Of a stretch of DNA of 6,594 bases, positions 1-5,857 are shown piece after piece. The position numbers and the translations under genes were made by a program. Below the pieces are notes generated by a model, which worked only from the letters and a program-made list of their open reading frames with translations, was not told the DNA's origin and did not search any database. This DNA comes from a bacterium. GTDB taxonomy: Bacteria > SZUA-79 > Acidulodesulfobacterales > Acidulodesulfobacteraceae. The stretch is from assembly GCA_021799935.1 (NCBI GenBank), contig JAJYZM010000061.1:1-6594 (forward strand). The letters are read 5' to 3'. Each line of letters opens with the position of its first letter. The stretch's first letter is position 1.

Positions 1-821
1 CCGCCGAACAAAGATTCCGTCCTAACTAAAGATTCTTCGCCTGCATATCTGTAATATTCTATTCTGCATGCGGCCGAACATTTATCGCAAACGGACGAAA
101 AAGGGGATTCCTGCCAGTATCTTTCTTTAAATTTCGACGGTTTTGAAATAAGGGCGCCTACCGGACAGACCTCTATGCAGTTTCCGCAATAATAGCAATC
201 TAAGTAGTCCACCGTCGGCTTAATTTCCGTAAATCCGCAGTTCTCTGAGGGAATTGCGCCCATTTGCAATTTATCGTCTTGTTTTATGCCGATATAACCG
301 TTATATCCTTTGTCTTTGATTTGGTAAAACGGATTTCCGTACATATCGGTGCAGACTCTAATGCATCTTGAACATAGCACGCACCTCGTAGCATGATATT
401 CTATAATATCGCTTTTAAAAATTTTCGTCCTGTCCGGAAAAACCTTTTTATTTTTCTGTATTGTAATGCCGAATTCAAAAGAAAGATCCTGCAGGCTGCA
501 TTTTCCGGATTTATCGCAAACGGGGCAATCTAGAGGATGGTCAAGCAGAAGATGCGATATTACTTCTTTTCTTACCTTCCATAGTTTTTCGGTATCGGTT
601 AAAATTTCATATCCTTCTTTTACTTTTGCGACGCAAGACGGAAGAGGATTTTTAACCCCTTTAACCTCAACCACGCAAATTCTGCAGGAACCGATAGGTC
701 TGAGCCTTTTAAGATAACAAAGCGTAGGTATTTTGATTCCGTTTTGGGCTGCAGCCTCTAAAACGGTAATACCTGATTTAGTCATTATTCTTTTGCCGTT
801 TATCGTAATTTCTATATCCAT
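1..821 (-). CDS. nuoG: NuoG/SfrA-like Fe-S subunit, N-terminal 273 residues (3' end outside window)
   Basis: This frame is open from an ATG at 819-821 to the left edge without a stop, so only the N-terminal part is seen. The visible region is an electron-wire module. A plant-type 2Fe-2S domain has Cys 35, 46, 49 and 63 in the family spacing (x10, x2, x13). A His-Cys3 4Fe-4S site follows (H95, C99, C102, C108). Next are two ferredoxin-like CxxCxxCxxxC sites (C147/150/153/157 and C209/212/215/219), then a Cx2Cx3C (C245/248/252) opening the molybdopterin-type domain. In complex I, NuoG carries electrons from the flavin module toward NuoB. The start is backed by AGGA eight bases upstream. It lies 85 bases after the composite flavoprotein gene, its likely direct partner. 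The same cysteine layout occurs in SfrA and some NAD-dependent formate dehydrogenases and hydrogenases, so NuoG versus SfrA cannot be settled without the C-terminus. The operon context favours NuoG. Confidence 0.9.
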   Translation of the reverse strand, partial: MDIEITINGKRIMTKSGITVLEAAAQNGIKIPTLCYLKRLRPIGSCRICVVEVKGVKNPLPSCVAKVKEGYEILTDTEKLWKVRKEVISHLLLDHPLDCPVCDKSGKCSLQDLSFEFGITIQKNKKVFPDRTKIFKSDIIEYHATRCVLCSRCIRVCTDMYGNPFYQIKDKGYNGYIGIKQDDKLQMGAIPSENCGFTEIKPTVDYLDCYYCGNCIEVCPVGALISKPSKFKERYWQESPFSSVCDKCSAACRIEYYRYAGEESLVRTESLFG

Positions 822-829
822 TTATTTAA

Positions 830-833
830 TCCT
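830..833 (-). promoter_or_regulatory. Ribosome binding site of the nuoG-like gene
   Basis: AGGA on the minus strand lies eight bases before the ATG at 819-821. This supports the chosen start of a gene that is cut by the window edge. Confidence 0.6.
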
Positions 834-835
834 AT

Positions 836-851
836 AAACAAGTAAACAAGT
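836..851. repeat. Two tandem copies of an 8-base word between the flavoprotein and nuoG genes
   Basis: On the plus strand AAACAAGT occurs twice back to back (836-843, 844-851), followed by AAG. It lies just upstream of the nuoG ribosome site. It is short and AT-rich, so it may be replication slippage with no function. Confidence 0.5.
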
Positions 852-906
852 AAGAAAATATAAAACTTCTTCGAATCTAAATTTTTAATGTGATTGCTTT
901 GGAATT

Positions 907-2811
907 TTATCTGAACTTCACGAGCATAAGAAAATAACATCTCATACATCTTGTGGCTTCATAAATAACATCGTCGCTGGTTAAACCTTTATCGACTTCC
1001 ATAAAATTACTTATGCGCAACCCAACATCTTCTTCCATCTGTTTAGCTGCCGGATTTCCTGTCGGAAAATCTGTATAATCTATTATTTCTTTTTTGTCGT
1101 AAACGCCTATCTTTTCCAGCAGATATTCAAAAATACAATCGTCCGTCGCTTCGAATGAACCGGTTCTTATGTACTGGTCTATTCTTCTTGCGGCATTCTT
1201 GCCGTCGCGGTTTGAATCGACTATGCTGAGGGGGCCGGTAAACGCATCGCCGCCGGCAAATACTCCAGGCATATCGGTCATATGGGTAAACCCGTCCGCT
1301 ACGATTATTTTGCGCTTATCAGTTTTAATCTGCGGCGCATCTTTTAAAAAATCGAAATCAGGAACCTGCCCTACCGCCATAATAAACGAATCGCATTCCA
1401 TGTCAAAATCGGAACCGGGGACTTCTACGGGGCTTCTTCTGCCGCTTTCATCCGGATCGCCGAGTTTCATTTTTCTGCACCTTACGCCTTTAACCGCCCC
1501 ATTTTCTTGAATAATACTTATAGGATTAGTCAAAAATTCAAATTTAACGCCTTCTTTGATGGCGGTATCTATTTCATAAGGTGCGGCTGGCATTTGTTCT
1601 CTCGCCCTTCTATACGCGACGATAACTTCTTTGAATCCTAACCTTATTGCGGTCCTGCAGCAGTCTATAGCTACATTGCCGCCTCCCTCTATAATAACCT
1701 TCCTGCCCGCTTCAACTTTATTCCCAAGGGAAACATCCCTTAAAAATTTAACACCTTCATAAAAACCTTTAAGATTATCATTCTCTCCGGGCAGTCCTAT
1801 ATTTTGTCCTTTGTGGGCGCCGACTGCAAGGAAAACAGCCTTAAAATCACGGTCGAAAAGATCCTGTATAGTAAAATCAGTTCCGAGTTTTTGATTCAAT
1901 TTATAATCGATTCCAGTGGAAAGGATATAATCGATTTCTTTATCTAAGAATTCTTTCGGCAACCTGTACTTTGGTATGCCGACATTCATCATTCCACCCA
2001 AAACGGGCAACGCTTCAAATATTACAGGCTTATAACCCATTAAACGCAAATAATATGCGCAACTTAAACCGGCTGGGCCGGAACCAACGATTGCCACTTT
2101 AATCCCATTGTCTTTTATTGCGAACTTCGGTTTAATATCGGAATAAAATTCGTTATCGGCAGCAAATCTTCTGATTAGGCATATGTTAATAGGCTCATCG
2201 ACATTAGCTCTGCGGCAATTATCCTGACACGGATGGAAGCAAGTTCTTCCCAAAATACCGGCTAATGGAGTATTTCTTCTCGCAGATTCGAGCGCGTCCT
2301 CAAATCTGCCGTCCCTTACCTTTTCTATCCAGTTTGGAATATCAAGTTTAGATGGACAGCCGTTAATGCACGGAGCGGTTACCTTGGTTATATAATCCCC
2401 TTTAGGGATAATTTCTTTATTTATTATCGCGTTTTCAAAATCTTCTCTAAAATTATCGATTAGTTCGGTAACGGCTAATGGTCCAATAGTTCCCACGGTA
2501 CATTTGGAAGACGATAAAACCCATTCGCATTGATTCCTTAACCTATCCAAATCTTCTAAAATAGCACGGCCGTTACATATATGTTCAAGGATTTCGGATG
2601 CAATAGAAGTTCCAATCGTGCACGGAGTACAAACGCCGCAAGAAACTTTTTGAAGCTCTTGCATGTAACATCTTGCTAAGTCAACTTTATTATCACCGTC
2701 GTCAAGTAAAGCTACACCTTTCCAATTGAGTATGGAAGATATTTCGGCATGACCCGTTCTTTTAAAAAATGAAATATCTAATTTTGAACCAATTTTATCT
2801 ATAATTTTCAT
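907..2811 (-). CDS. Composite NuoF 4Fe-4S domain / GltD-like NAD(P)H flavoprotein (SfrB-like)
   Basis: Likely a cytoplasmic flavoprotein that oxidises NAD(P)H and passes electrons to the neighbouring NuoG-like subunit. Residues 30-130 match the end of NuoF: a GVALLDDGDN stretch, then 4Fe-4S ligands C58, C61, C64 and, 40 residues on, C104. The FMN- and NADH-binding part of NuoF is absent. From about 140 it becomes GltD-like: Cys-rich segment (C148, C152, C191, C195, C199), FAD-binding GSGPAG at 243-248 with acidic E266, a second Rossmann motif GGGNVA at 376-381, a YRRAREQMP segment from 400 whose arginines in GltD-type enzymes contact the NADPH phosphate, and GVFAGGD at 516-522. A CxxC (C622, C625) lies near the C-terminus. 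The start follows nuoD by 59 bases, and its ribosome site is weak. Domain order and the NuoG-like neighbour recall Geobacter SfrB. The fusion is read directly; NADPH use and complex I membership are inferred. No frameshift or NuoF remnant is seen upstream. Confidence 0.88.
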   Translation of the reverse strand: MKIIDKIGSKLDISFFKRTGHAEISSILNWKGVALLDDGDNKVDLARCYMQELQKVSCGVCTPCTIGTSIASEILEHICNGRAILEDLDRLRNQCEWVLSSSKCTVGTIGPLAVTELIDNFREDFENAIINKEIIPKGDYITKVTAPCINGCPSKLDIPNWIEKVRDGRFEDALESARRNTPLAGILGRTCFHPCQDNCRRANVDEPINICLIRRFAADNEFYSDIKPKFAIKDNGIKVAIVGSGPAGLSCAYYLRLMGYKPVIFEALPVLGGMMNVGIPKYRLPKEFLDKEIDYILSTGIDYKLNQKLGTDFTIQDLFDRDFKAVFLAVGAHKGQNIGLPGENDNLKGFYEGVKFLRDVSLGNKVEAGRKVIIEGGGNVAIDCCRTAIRLGFKEVIVAYRRAREQMPAAPYEIDTAIKEGVKFEFLTNPISIIQENGAVKGVRCRKMKLGDPDESGRRSPVEVPGSDFDMECDSFIMAVGQVPDFDFLKDAPQIKTDKRKIIVADGFTHMTDMPGVFAGGDAFTGPLSIVDSNRDGKNAARRIDQYIRTGSFEATDDCIFEYLLEKIGVYDKKEIIDYTDFPTGNPAAKQMEEDVGLRISNFMEVDKGLTSDDVIYEATRCMRCYFLMLVKFR

Positions 2812-2870
2812 ATAATAATCTTTAATTAATATATATGATATAACGAAATTTAATTTATAATTTTAATATT

Positions 2871-4070
2871 TTACCTGTCAACTTCTCCAAGCAATATGTC
2901 TACGCTGCCCATGATCGCTATTAAATCGGCAACCATATGCCCCTTAACCATTATATTTAAAGCGCTTATATTGCAGAATGACGGCGGTCTGACCCTCATT
3001 CTATACGGAAAAGCCGAGCCGTCGGATACCATATAAAAACCTAATTCTCCCCTAGGATTTTCTATGGAAACGTAAACCTCACCTTTAGGAGGTTTTATGC
3101 CTTCAATTCCGTATTTGAAAAGAGAAATCATCCCTTCCATCGTCGTTAACGCCCTCTTCTTGGGAGGAATAACATACTGGGGATATTCATCGTAGCTTAA
3201 ATATTCTCCCTCTGGAACATTCTCTACCGCCTGCGAAATTATTTTAAGGCTCTGACGCATTTCTTCGATTCTAACTAAATACCTGTCGTAAACGTCTCCG
3301 GTTTCTCCCGTAGGTATTTCAAAATCGAAATCTTCGTAAGACGAATAAGGATTTGCTTTTCTTACGTCGTATTTTATGCCGCTTCCCCTAAGCGACGGTC
3401 CGGTTAATGCGAAATTTATAGCATCTTCGGCAGAAATTATTCCTAAATTTTTAGTCCTTTCTAACCATATTTTATTTTTTGTAAGCAGAGCTTCGTATTC
3501 GGAGATTTTCTCCGGAAAAATTTTAATAAAACTTCTTGTTTTATCAAAAAAATCTTTATGCGCGTCCATTGCCAGGCCGCCTACGCGGTAAAAGGAAGGC
3601 GTCATCCTCGCGCCCGTAACCGTTTCTATTATATCCAGTATTAACTCTCTTTCGCGGAAGCAGTATAAAAACTCAGTCAAAGCGCCAAGGTCCACGGCAT
3701 GCGTCGCAAGCCATACCAGATGGGAGCTTATCCTCGTTAACTCCGCAAGAATAACCCTCACATATTCGGCTCTTTTGGGCGCCTTAACTCCGCAGAGTTT
3801 TTCCACCGCAAGTATATAACCGAGATTATTGGATGCTCCAGAAACATAATCCATTCTGTCGGTAATAGTTTCCGCCTGATGATATGTCCTGAACTCCGCA
3901 TATTTTTCCATACTGGTATGCAGATAGCCTATTATAGGCTCGGCATTAACGACGATTTCTCCGTCCAACTGGACTAAGACCCTCAGAACGCCGTGAGTGG
4001 CCGGATGCGACGGCCCGATGTTTAATGCAAATTTATCTGTTTCTATAAGAAAATCTTTATATTCGAACAT
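2871..4070 (-). CDS. nuoD: NADH-quinone oxidoreductase subunit D
   Basis: The 49-kDa-type subunit of complex I, in the peripheral arm, which with NuoB forms the quinone-reduction site. The 399-residue protein is full length for an unfused NuoD. It opens with the family motif NIGPSHPATHG (18-27), in which H26 matches the quinone-contacting histidine. Y75 in TDRMDYVSG matches the partner tyrosine; the 49-residue spacing equals that of H38/Y87 in the Thermus enzyme. The C-terminus carries PYRMRVRPPSF and the closing segment AIMGSVDILLGEVDR, as in the family. The nickel-binding cysteine pairs of related [NiFe] hydrogenases are absent, so this is a complex I subunit and not a hydrogenase. It begins 24 bases after nuoC, and nuoC and nuoD are separate, unlike the fused nuoCD of E. 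coli. The ribosome site is weak. Confidence 0.97.
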   Translation of the reverse strand: MFEYKDFLIETDKFALNIGPSHPATHGVLRVLVQLDGEIVVNAEPIIGYLHTSMEKYAEFRTYHQAETITDRMDYVSGASNNLGYILAVEKLCGVKAPKRAEYVRVILAELTRISSHLVWLATHAVDLGALTEFLYCFRERELILDIIETVTGARMTPSFYRVGGLAMDAHKDFFDKTRSFIKIFPEKISEYEALLTKNKIWLERTKNLGIISAEDAINFALTGPSLRGSGIKYDVRKANPYSSYEDFDFEIPTGETGDVYDRYLVRIEEMRQSLKIISQAVENVPEGEYLSYDEYPQYVIPPKKRALTTMEGMISLFKYGIEGIKPPKGEVYVSIENPRGELGFYMVSDGSAFPYRMRVRPPSFCNISALNIMVKGHMVADLIAIMGSVDILLGEVDR

Positions 4071-4094
4071 CGCTTAAGTTGTTTTTAAGTATTG

Positions 4095-4610
4095 TTATAT
4101 TTTTTCTATCTCGATATATCCCGGAGCATCCATTTTAATTTCTTCGGGCTCTGGTCTTTTTCTCAAGGGATAATCTTTAAGAAGCGGGTATCCGTCCCAG
4201 TCGTCGGGATTTAATATTCTTTTTAAATCCGGGTGATTTTTAAATTTCAGTCCGAACATATCATACACTTCTCTTTCAAACCAGTTTGCGGAATTATAAG
4301 CCGACGTCAAACTGGGATATTCCGTTTCGTCCGCTTTACTGTTAACCTTAACAAAAACCCTGAAATTATTTTTTATCGAATAAAAATTATAAATTACTTC
4401 TATTCTTTCGGGCTTTTTCGGATAATCCGCGGCGAATAAATCAGACAGCATATCGAACTCTAATCTTGAATCCGTTTTTAAAAATAATGCAAATTCAAGC
4501 AGGTCTTCTTTTTTAATCCGTATATGTACTTCGCCTTTAATGTTATCGGCCGAGACAATCACTTTAGGCTTAGATTCTTTTATAACCGTTAAAGCAAACA
4601 TTACATCCAT
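4095..4610 (-). CDS. nuoC: NADH-quinone oxidoreductase subunit C
   Basis: The 30-kDa-type subunit of the complex I peripheral arm. It is structural, binds no cofactor, and supports NuoD and NuoB. The 171-residue protein has the usual alpha/beta N-terminal half, then the family signature at 110-131: WFEREVYDMFGL, with H126, P127 and R131 following. A conserved tail around 136-149 (DDWDGYPLLKDYPL) comes after it. The start is the first ATG; another ATG three codons later is equally possible because no strong Shine-Dalgarno decides between them. It lies 56 bases after nuoB in an AT-rich gap and 24 bases before nuoD, consistent with one transcript. Confidence 0.95.
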   Translation of the reverse strand: MDVMFALTVIKESKPKVIVSADNIKGEVHIRIKKEDLLEFALFLKTDSRLEFDMLSDLFAADYPKKPERIEVIYNFYSIKNNFRVFVKVNSKADETEYPSLTSAYNSANWFEREVYDMFGLKFKNHPDLKRILNPDDWDGYPLLKDYPLRKRPEPEEIKMDAPGYIEIEKI

Positions 4611-4666
4611 ATCGTCGAAATCAATTTAGTTTAAATACGTATGCTATTTATATATATTATTTATAT

Positions 4667-5161
4667 TTATCTTAGAATTTGAGGGGGGTCTTCGTGTTTG
4701 AGCGTCCCTTTCTCTATCTTTTCCTGGAGTTTTGTTATTCCGTATATCAGGGCTTCAGGTCTAGGAGGACAGCCCGGAATATAAACATCTACCGGAATTA
4801 TTCTATCGACGCCCTGGACTATGCTGTAAACGTTAAATAATCCTCCCGACGAAGCGCAGTCGCCCATCGCTATTACCCACTTAGGATTGGGCATTTGGTC
4901 GTAAACCCTTTTAACCATAGGCGCCATTTTATACGAAACCCTGCCCGATACTATAATTAAATCTGCCTGCCTTGGACTGGACCTGAATATTAATCCTAAT
5001 CTGTCGAAATCGTATCTTGAAGAAGCAACGGTCATCATTTCGATAGCACAGCATGCCAAGCCGAAAGTTGCCGGCCAAATAGACCACTTTCTACCCCAGG
5101 AAACTATTTTATCCAAAGAAGTCGTAATGATATTATCGCCTAAATGTTCTTCTATTCCCAT
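4667..5161 (-). CDS. nuoB: NADH-quinone oxidoreductase subunit B (N2 cluster)
   Basis: NuoB binds the terminal 4Fe-4S cluster N2, which hands electrons to quinone at the NuoB/NuoD interface. The 164-residue protein has all four ligands: the tandem C37-C38 in the [12 protein letters not shown] segment, C102 in GDCASSGG, and C131 in [10 protein letters not shown]. The spacing is close to that of E. coli NuoB. It is short at both ends but lacks nothing of the core. The first 10 bases overlap the end of nuoA, and an AAGGGGG ribosome site sits inside the nuoA coding end seven bases before the ATG. The two are therefore probably translationally coupled. A 56-base AT-rich gap separates it from nuoC. 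Confidence 0.97.
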   Translation of the reverse strand: MGIEEHLGDNIITTSLDKIVSWGRKWSIWPATFGLACCAIEMMTVASSRYDFDRLGLIFRSSPRQADLIIVSGRVSYKMAPMVKRVYDQMPNPKWVIAMGDCASSGGLFNVYSIVQGVDRIIPVDVYIPGCPPRPEALIYGITKLQEKIEKGTLKHEDPPQILR

Positions 5162-5505
5162 TTGAGCGCCCCCTTAAGCCAGACATACATTAAACCTAAA
5201 ACTAATATTACAATAAAAAAGAACATTTCGATAAAACCTAAAAAACCTAATTTAGAAAAAATTACCGCCCATGGGAATAAAAAAAGGGCTTCTACGTCGA
5301 AGAGAAGAAAAAAAATGGCGATAAGATAAAACTTAATATCGAATCTTACATGTGGCTCCCCGGTAGGTTCTACTCCGCATTCATAAGCCTTTAATTTACC
5401 GGATTCAAAAGTTTTTTTTCCTATGAAATTAGAGGCTATAATAGTAAATACGGCAAATAAAATTGCTATCGCAAGCATTATAAGAATAGGCAGAAACGAA
5501 TTCAA
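5152..5505 (-). CDS. nuoA: NADH-quinone oxidoreductase subunit A, TTG start
   Basis: A small membrane subunit of complex I near the junction of the peripheral and membrane arms. The 117 residues form three hydrophobic segments (about 3-28, 57-82, 86-110). The cytoplasmic loop carries the conserved YECGVEP (41-47). The second helix carries [11 protein letters not shown], with D70 and E72 matching conserved acids of the family. The start codon is TTG (5503-5505 on the minus strand), supported by a strong AAGGAG five bases upstream. No in-frame ATG lies in the nearby upstream bases. It is the first gene of the operon after a gap of about 350 bases, and it overlaps nuoB by 10 bases. Confidence 0.95.
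   Translation of the reverse strand: MNSFLPILIMLAIAILFAVFTIIASNFIGKKTFESGKLKAYECGVEPTGEPHVRFDIKFYLIAIFFLLFDVEALFLFPWAVIFSKLGFLGFIEMFFFIVILVLGLMYVWLKGALKWE
5169..5175 (-). promoter_or_regulatory. Ribosome binding site of nuoB inside nuoA
   Basis: AAGGGGG on the minus strand lies seven bases before the nuoB ATG, within the last codons of nuoA. It supports the nuoB start and coupling with nuoA. Confidence 0.7.
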
Positions 5506-5510
5506 GAAAA

Positions 5511-5516
5511 CTCCTT
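5511..5516 (-). promoter_or_regulatory. Strong ribosome binding site fixing the TTG start of nuoA
   Basis: AAGGAG on the minus strand, five bases before TTG at 5503-5505. It is the clearest Shine-Dalgarno in the operon and decides in favour of a non-ATG start. Confidence 0.8.
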
Positions 5517-5527
5517 CAATTTTTATA

Positions 5528-5556
5528 ATTTTACAATATGATATATATCATATGAA
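5528..5556 (-). promoter_or_regulatory. Candidate sigma-70-type promoter of the nuo operon
   Basis: On the minus strand, TAAAAT (5528-5533) could be a -10 box (5 of 6 consensus bases). TTCATA (5551-5556) could be a -35 box (4 of 6), with a 17-base spacer. A start near 5521 would give a leader of about 15 bases that includes the ribosome site. In DNA this AT-rich such matches arise easily by chance; the position before the first operon gene is the main support. Confidence 0.35.
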
Positions 5557-5570
5557 ATATATCATATGAA
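5536..5570. repeat. Perfect 18-bp palindrome overlapping a 14-bp tandem repeat (candidate operator)
   Basis: 5536-5553 reads ATATGATATATATCATAT, identical on both strands. The 14-base word ATATATCATATGAA occurs twice in direct succession (5543-5556 and 5557-5570) without mismatch. The palindrome falls in the spacer of the candidate nuo promoter, where a dimeric repressor could block polymerase. The arrangement is seen directly; the operator role is inferred, and low complexity weakens it. Confidence 0.5.
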
Positions 5571-5649
5571 GCCCGTTTAATCAACAAAAATATTGCCCCC
5601 AAATAACTATTTAGAAATTTATTTTCTGGATTAACGCTTCGCCATCTCC

Positions 5650-5686
5650 AGCGCGCATCAAAGAAATGCTTTGATAAACGCGTGCT
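5650..5686 (+). repeat. Two-tier 37-nt hairpin A
   Basis: The outer arms 5650-5656 (AGCGCGC) and 5680-5686 (GCGTGCT) pair over 7 bp with one G-T wobble. The inner arms 5657-5663 (ATCAAAG) and 5669-5675 (CTTTGAT) pair perfectly around the loop AAATG. The bases AAAC (5676-5679) bulge on the 3' side. The wobble works only in plus-strand RNA; in minus-strand RNA it becomes a C/A mismatch. An alternative stem, TGCTTG 5683-5688 with CAAGCA 5702-5707, would compete with the outer stem. Confidence 0.65.
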
Positions 5687-5712
5687 TGCGATATGGCTTT
5701 TCAAGCATCTTC

Positions 5713-5749
5713 GGCACGCAAGGGCGGCATGCGCCCTTTAACGCGTGCC
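5713..5749 (+). repeat. Two-tier 37-nt hairpin B, same architecture as hairpin A
   Basis: The outer arms GGCACGC (5713-5719) and GCGTGCC (5743-5749) pair perfectly. The inner arms AAGGGCG (5720-5726) and CGCCCTT (5732-5738) pair perfectly around the loop GCATG. TAAC (5739-5742) bulges on the 3' side. Length, tier sizes, loop size and bulge position equal those of hairpin A 63 bases upstream, while the inner stem sequence is different. Confidence 0.7.
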
Positions 5750-5760
5750 TTCTATATGTG

Positions 5761-5778
5761 AAGTCCTTTTAAGGACTT
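5761..5778. repeat. 8-bp perfect hairpin near the right end of the element
   Basis: AAGTCCTT (5761-5768) and AAGGACTT (5771-5778) are separated by two T residues. There is no U-tract on either strand, so a rho-independent terminator is unlikely. Confidence 0.6.
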
Positions 5779-5795
5779 TCCCGCTTTCGCGGGAA
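5778..5795. repeat. 7-bp GC-rich hairpin forming the right end of the element
   Basis: TTCCCGC (5778-5784) and GCGGGAA (5789-5795) pair around TTTC on the plus strand (GAAA on the minus strand, a GNRA-type tetraloop). It overlaps the right inverted terminus. It is the first strong hairpin after the pepA stop and could stabilise or help end the pepA transcript, but no T-run follows. Confidence 0.6.
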
Positions 5796-5857
5796 TCCAG
5801 TGTTATTTAATATTATATAACTTATAAATATTTTCTAAATCGGGATTAATATAGCCG

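Larger units (their letters stand above)
5626..5800. mobile_element. MITE/REP-like non-coding element, about 175 bp, with 12-bp imperfect inverted ends
   Basis: The left end CTGGATTAACGC (5626-5637) and the reverse complement of the right end, CTGGATTCCCGC (5789-5800), agree at 10 of 12 positions, with the outer seven identical. The interior is a chain of hairpins (5650-5686, 5713-5749, 5761-5778, 5778-5795) and is richer in G and C than the flanks. It has no useful reading frame. The word TTAACGC or TAACGCGTGC recurs at 5631, about 5675 (with one change) and 5739, giving a modular look. No clear target-site duplication is visible, as the flanks are too AT-rich to judge. Palindromes containing a CCCGCnnnnGCGGG core and ending in AATCCAG resemble dispersed intergenic repeats of many bacteria. 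An alternative is a structured RNA or part of the pepA 3' UTR. Confidence 0.55.
5512..5857. other. Non-coding gap between pepA and nuoA
   Basis: No plausible gene lies here. From nuoA outward it holds the ribosome site, a candidate promoter with palindrome and tandem repeat (about 5528-5570), a featureless AT-rich stretch (5571-5625), a hairpin-rich element with inverted ends (5626-5800), and an AT-rich tail after pepA (5801-5857) with a near-palindrome at 5802-5821. The middle element is visibly richer in G and C than its flanks. Confidence 0.8.

Noticed and set aside
466..717. Plus-strand open frame of 83 codons
   Set aside because: It lies wholly opposite the NuoG-like gene, whose cysteine motifs are unmistakable. 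The plus frame shows no recognisable domain.
1169..1510. Plus-strand open frame of 113 codons
   Set aside because: It is a shadow of the GltD-like domain on the minus strand. The translation is Ser/Pro-rich with no motif.
2812..2870. Remnant of nuoE or the front of nuoF between nuoD and the fusion gene
   Set aside because: The gap is only 59 AT-rich bases with nothing resembling coding sequence, so the shortened NuoF part is not a recent frameshift within this window.
4635..4642. ATACGTAT palindrome in the nuoB-nuoC gap
   Set aside because: Eight bases in AT-rich DNA is not enough to propose a site, and no promoter-like boxes stand out around it.
5761..5795. Rho-independent terminator for pepA
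   Set aside because: Strong hairpins are present but neither strand has a T-run directly after them. They fit better as parts of the repeat-like element.
5626..5800. CRISPR array
   Set aside because: There are no regular identical repeats with unique spacers. The repeated words are short and the structure is of tandem hairpins.
5802..5821. 20-base near-palindrome after pepA (one T-T mismatch)
   Set aside because: Almost entirely A and T; such matches are expected by chance in this composition.
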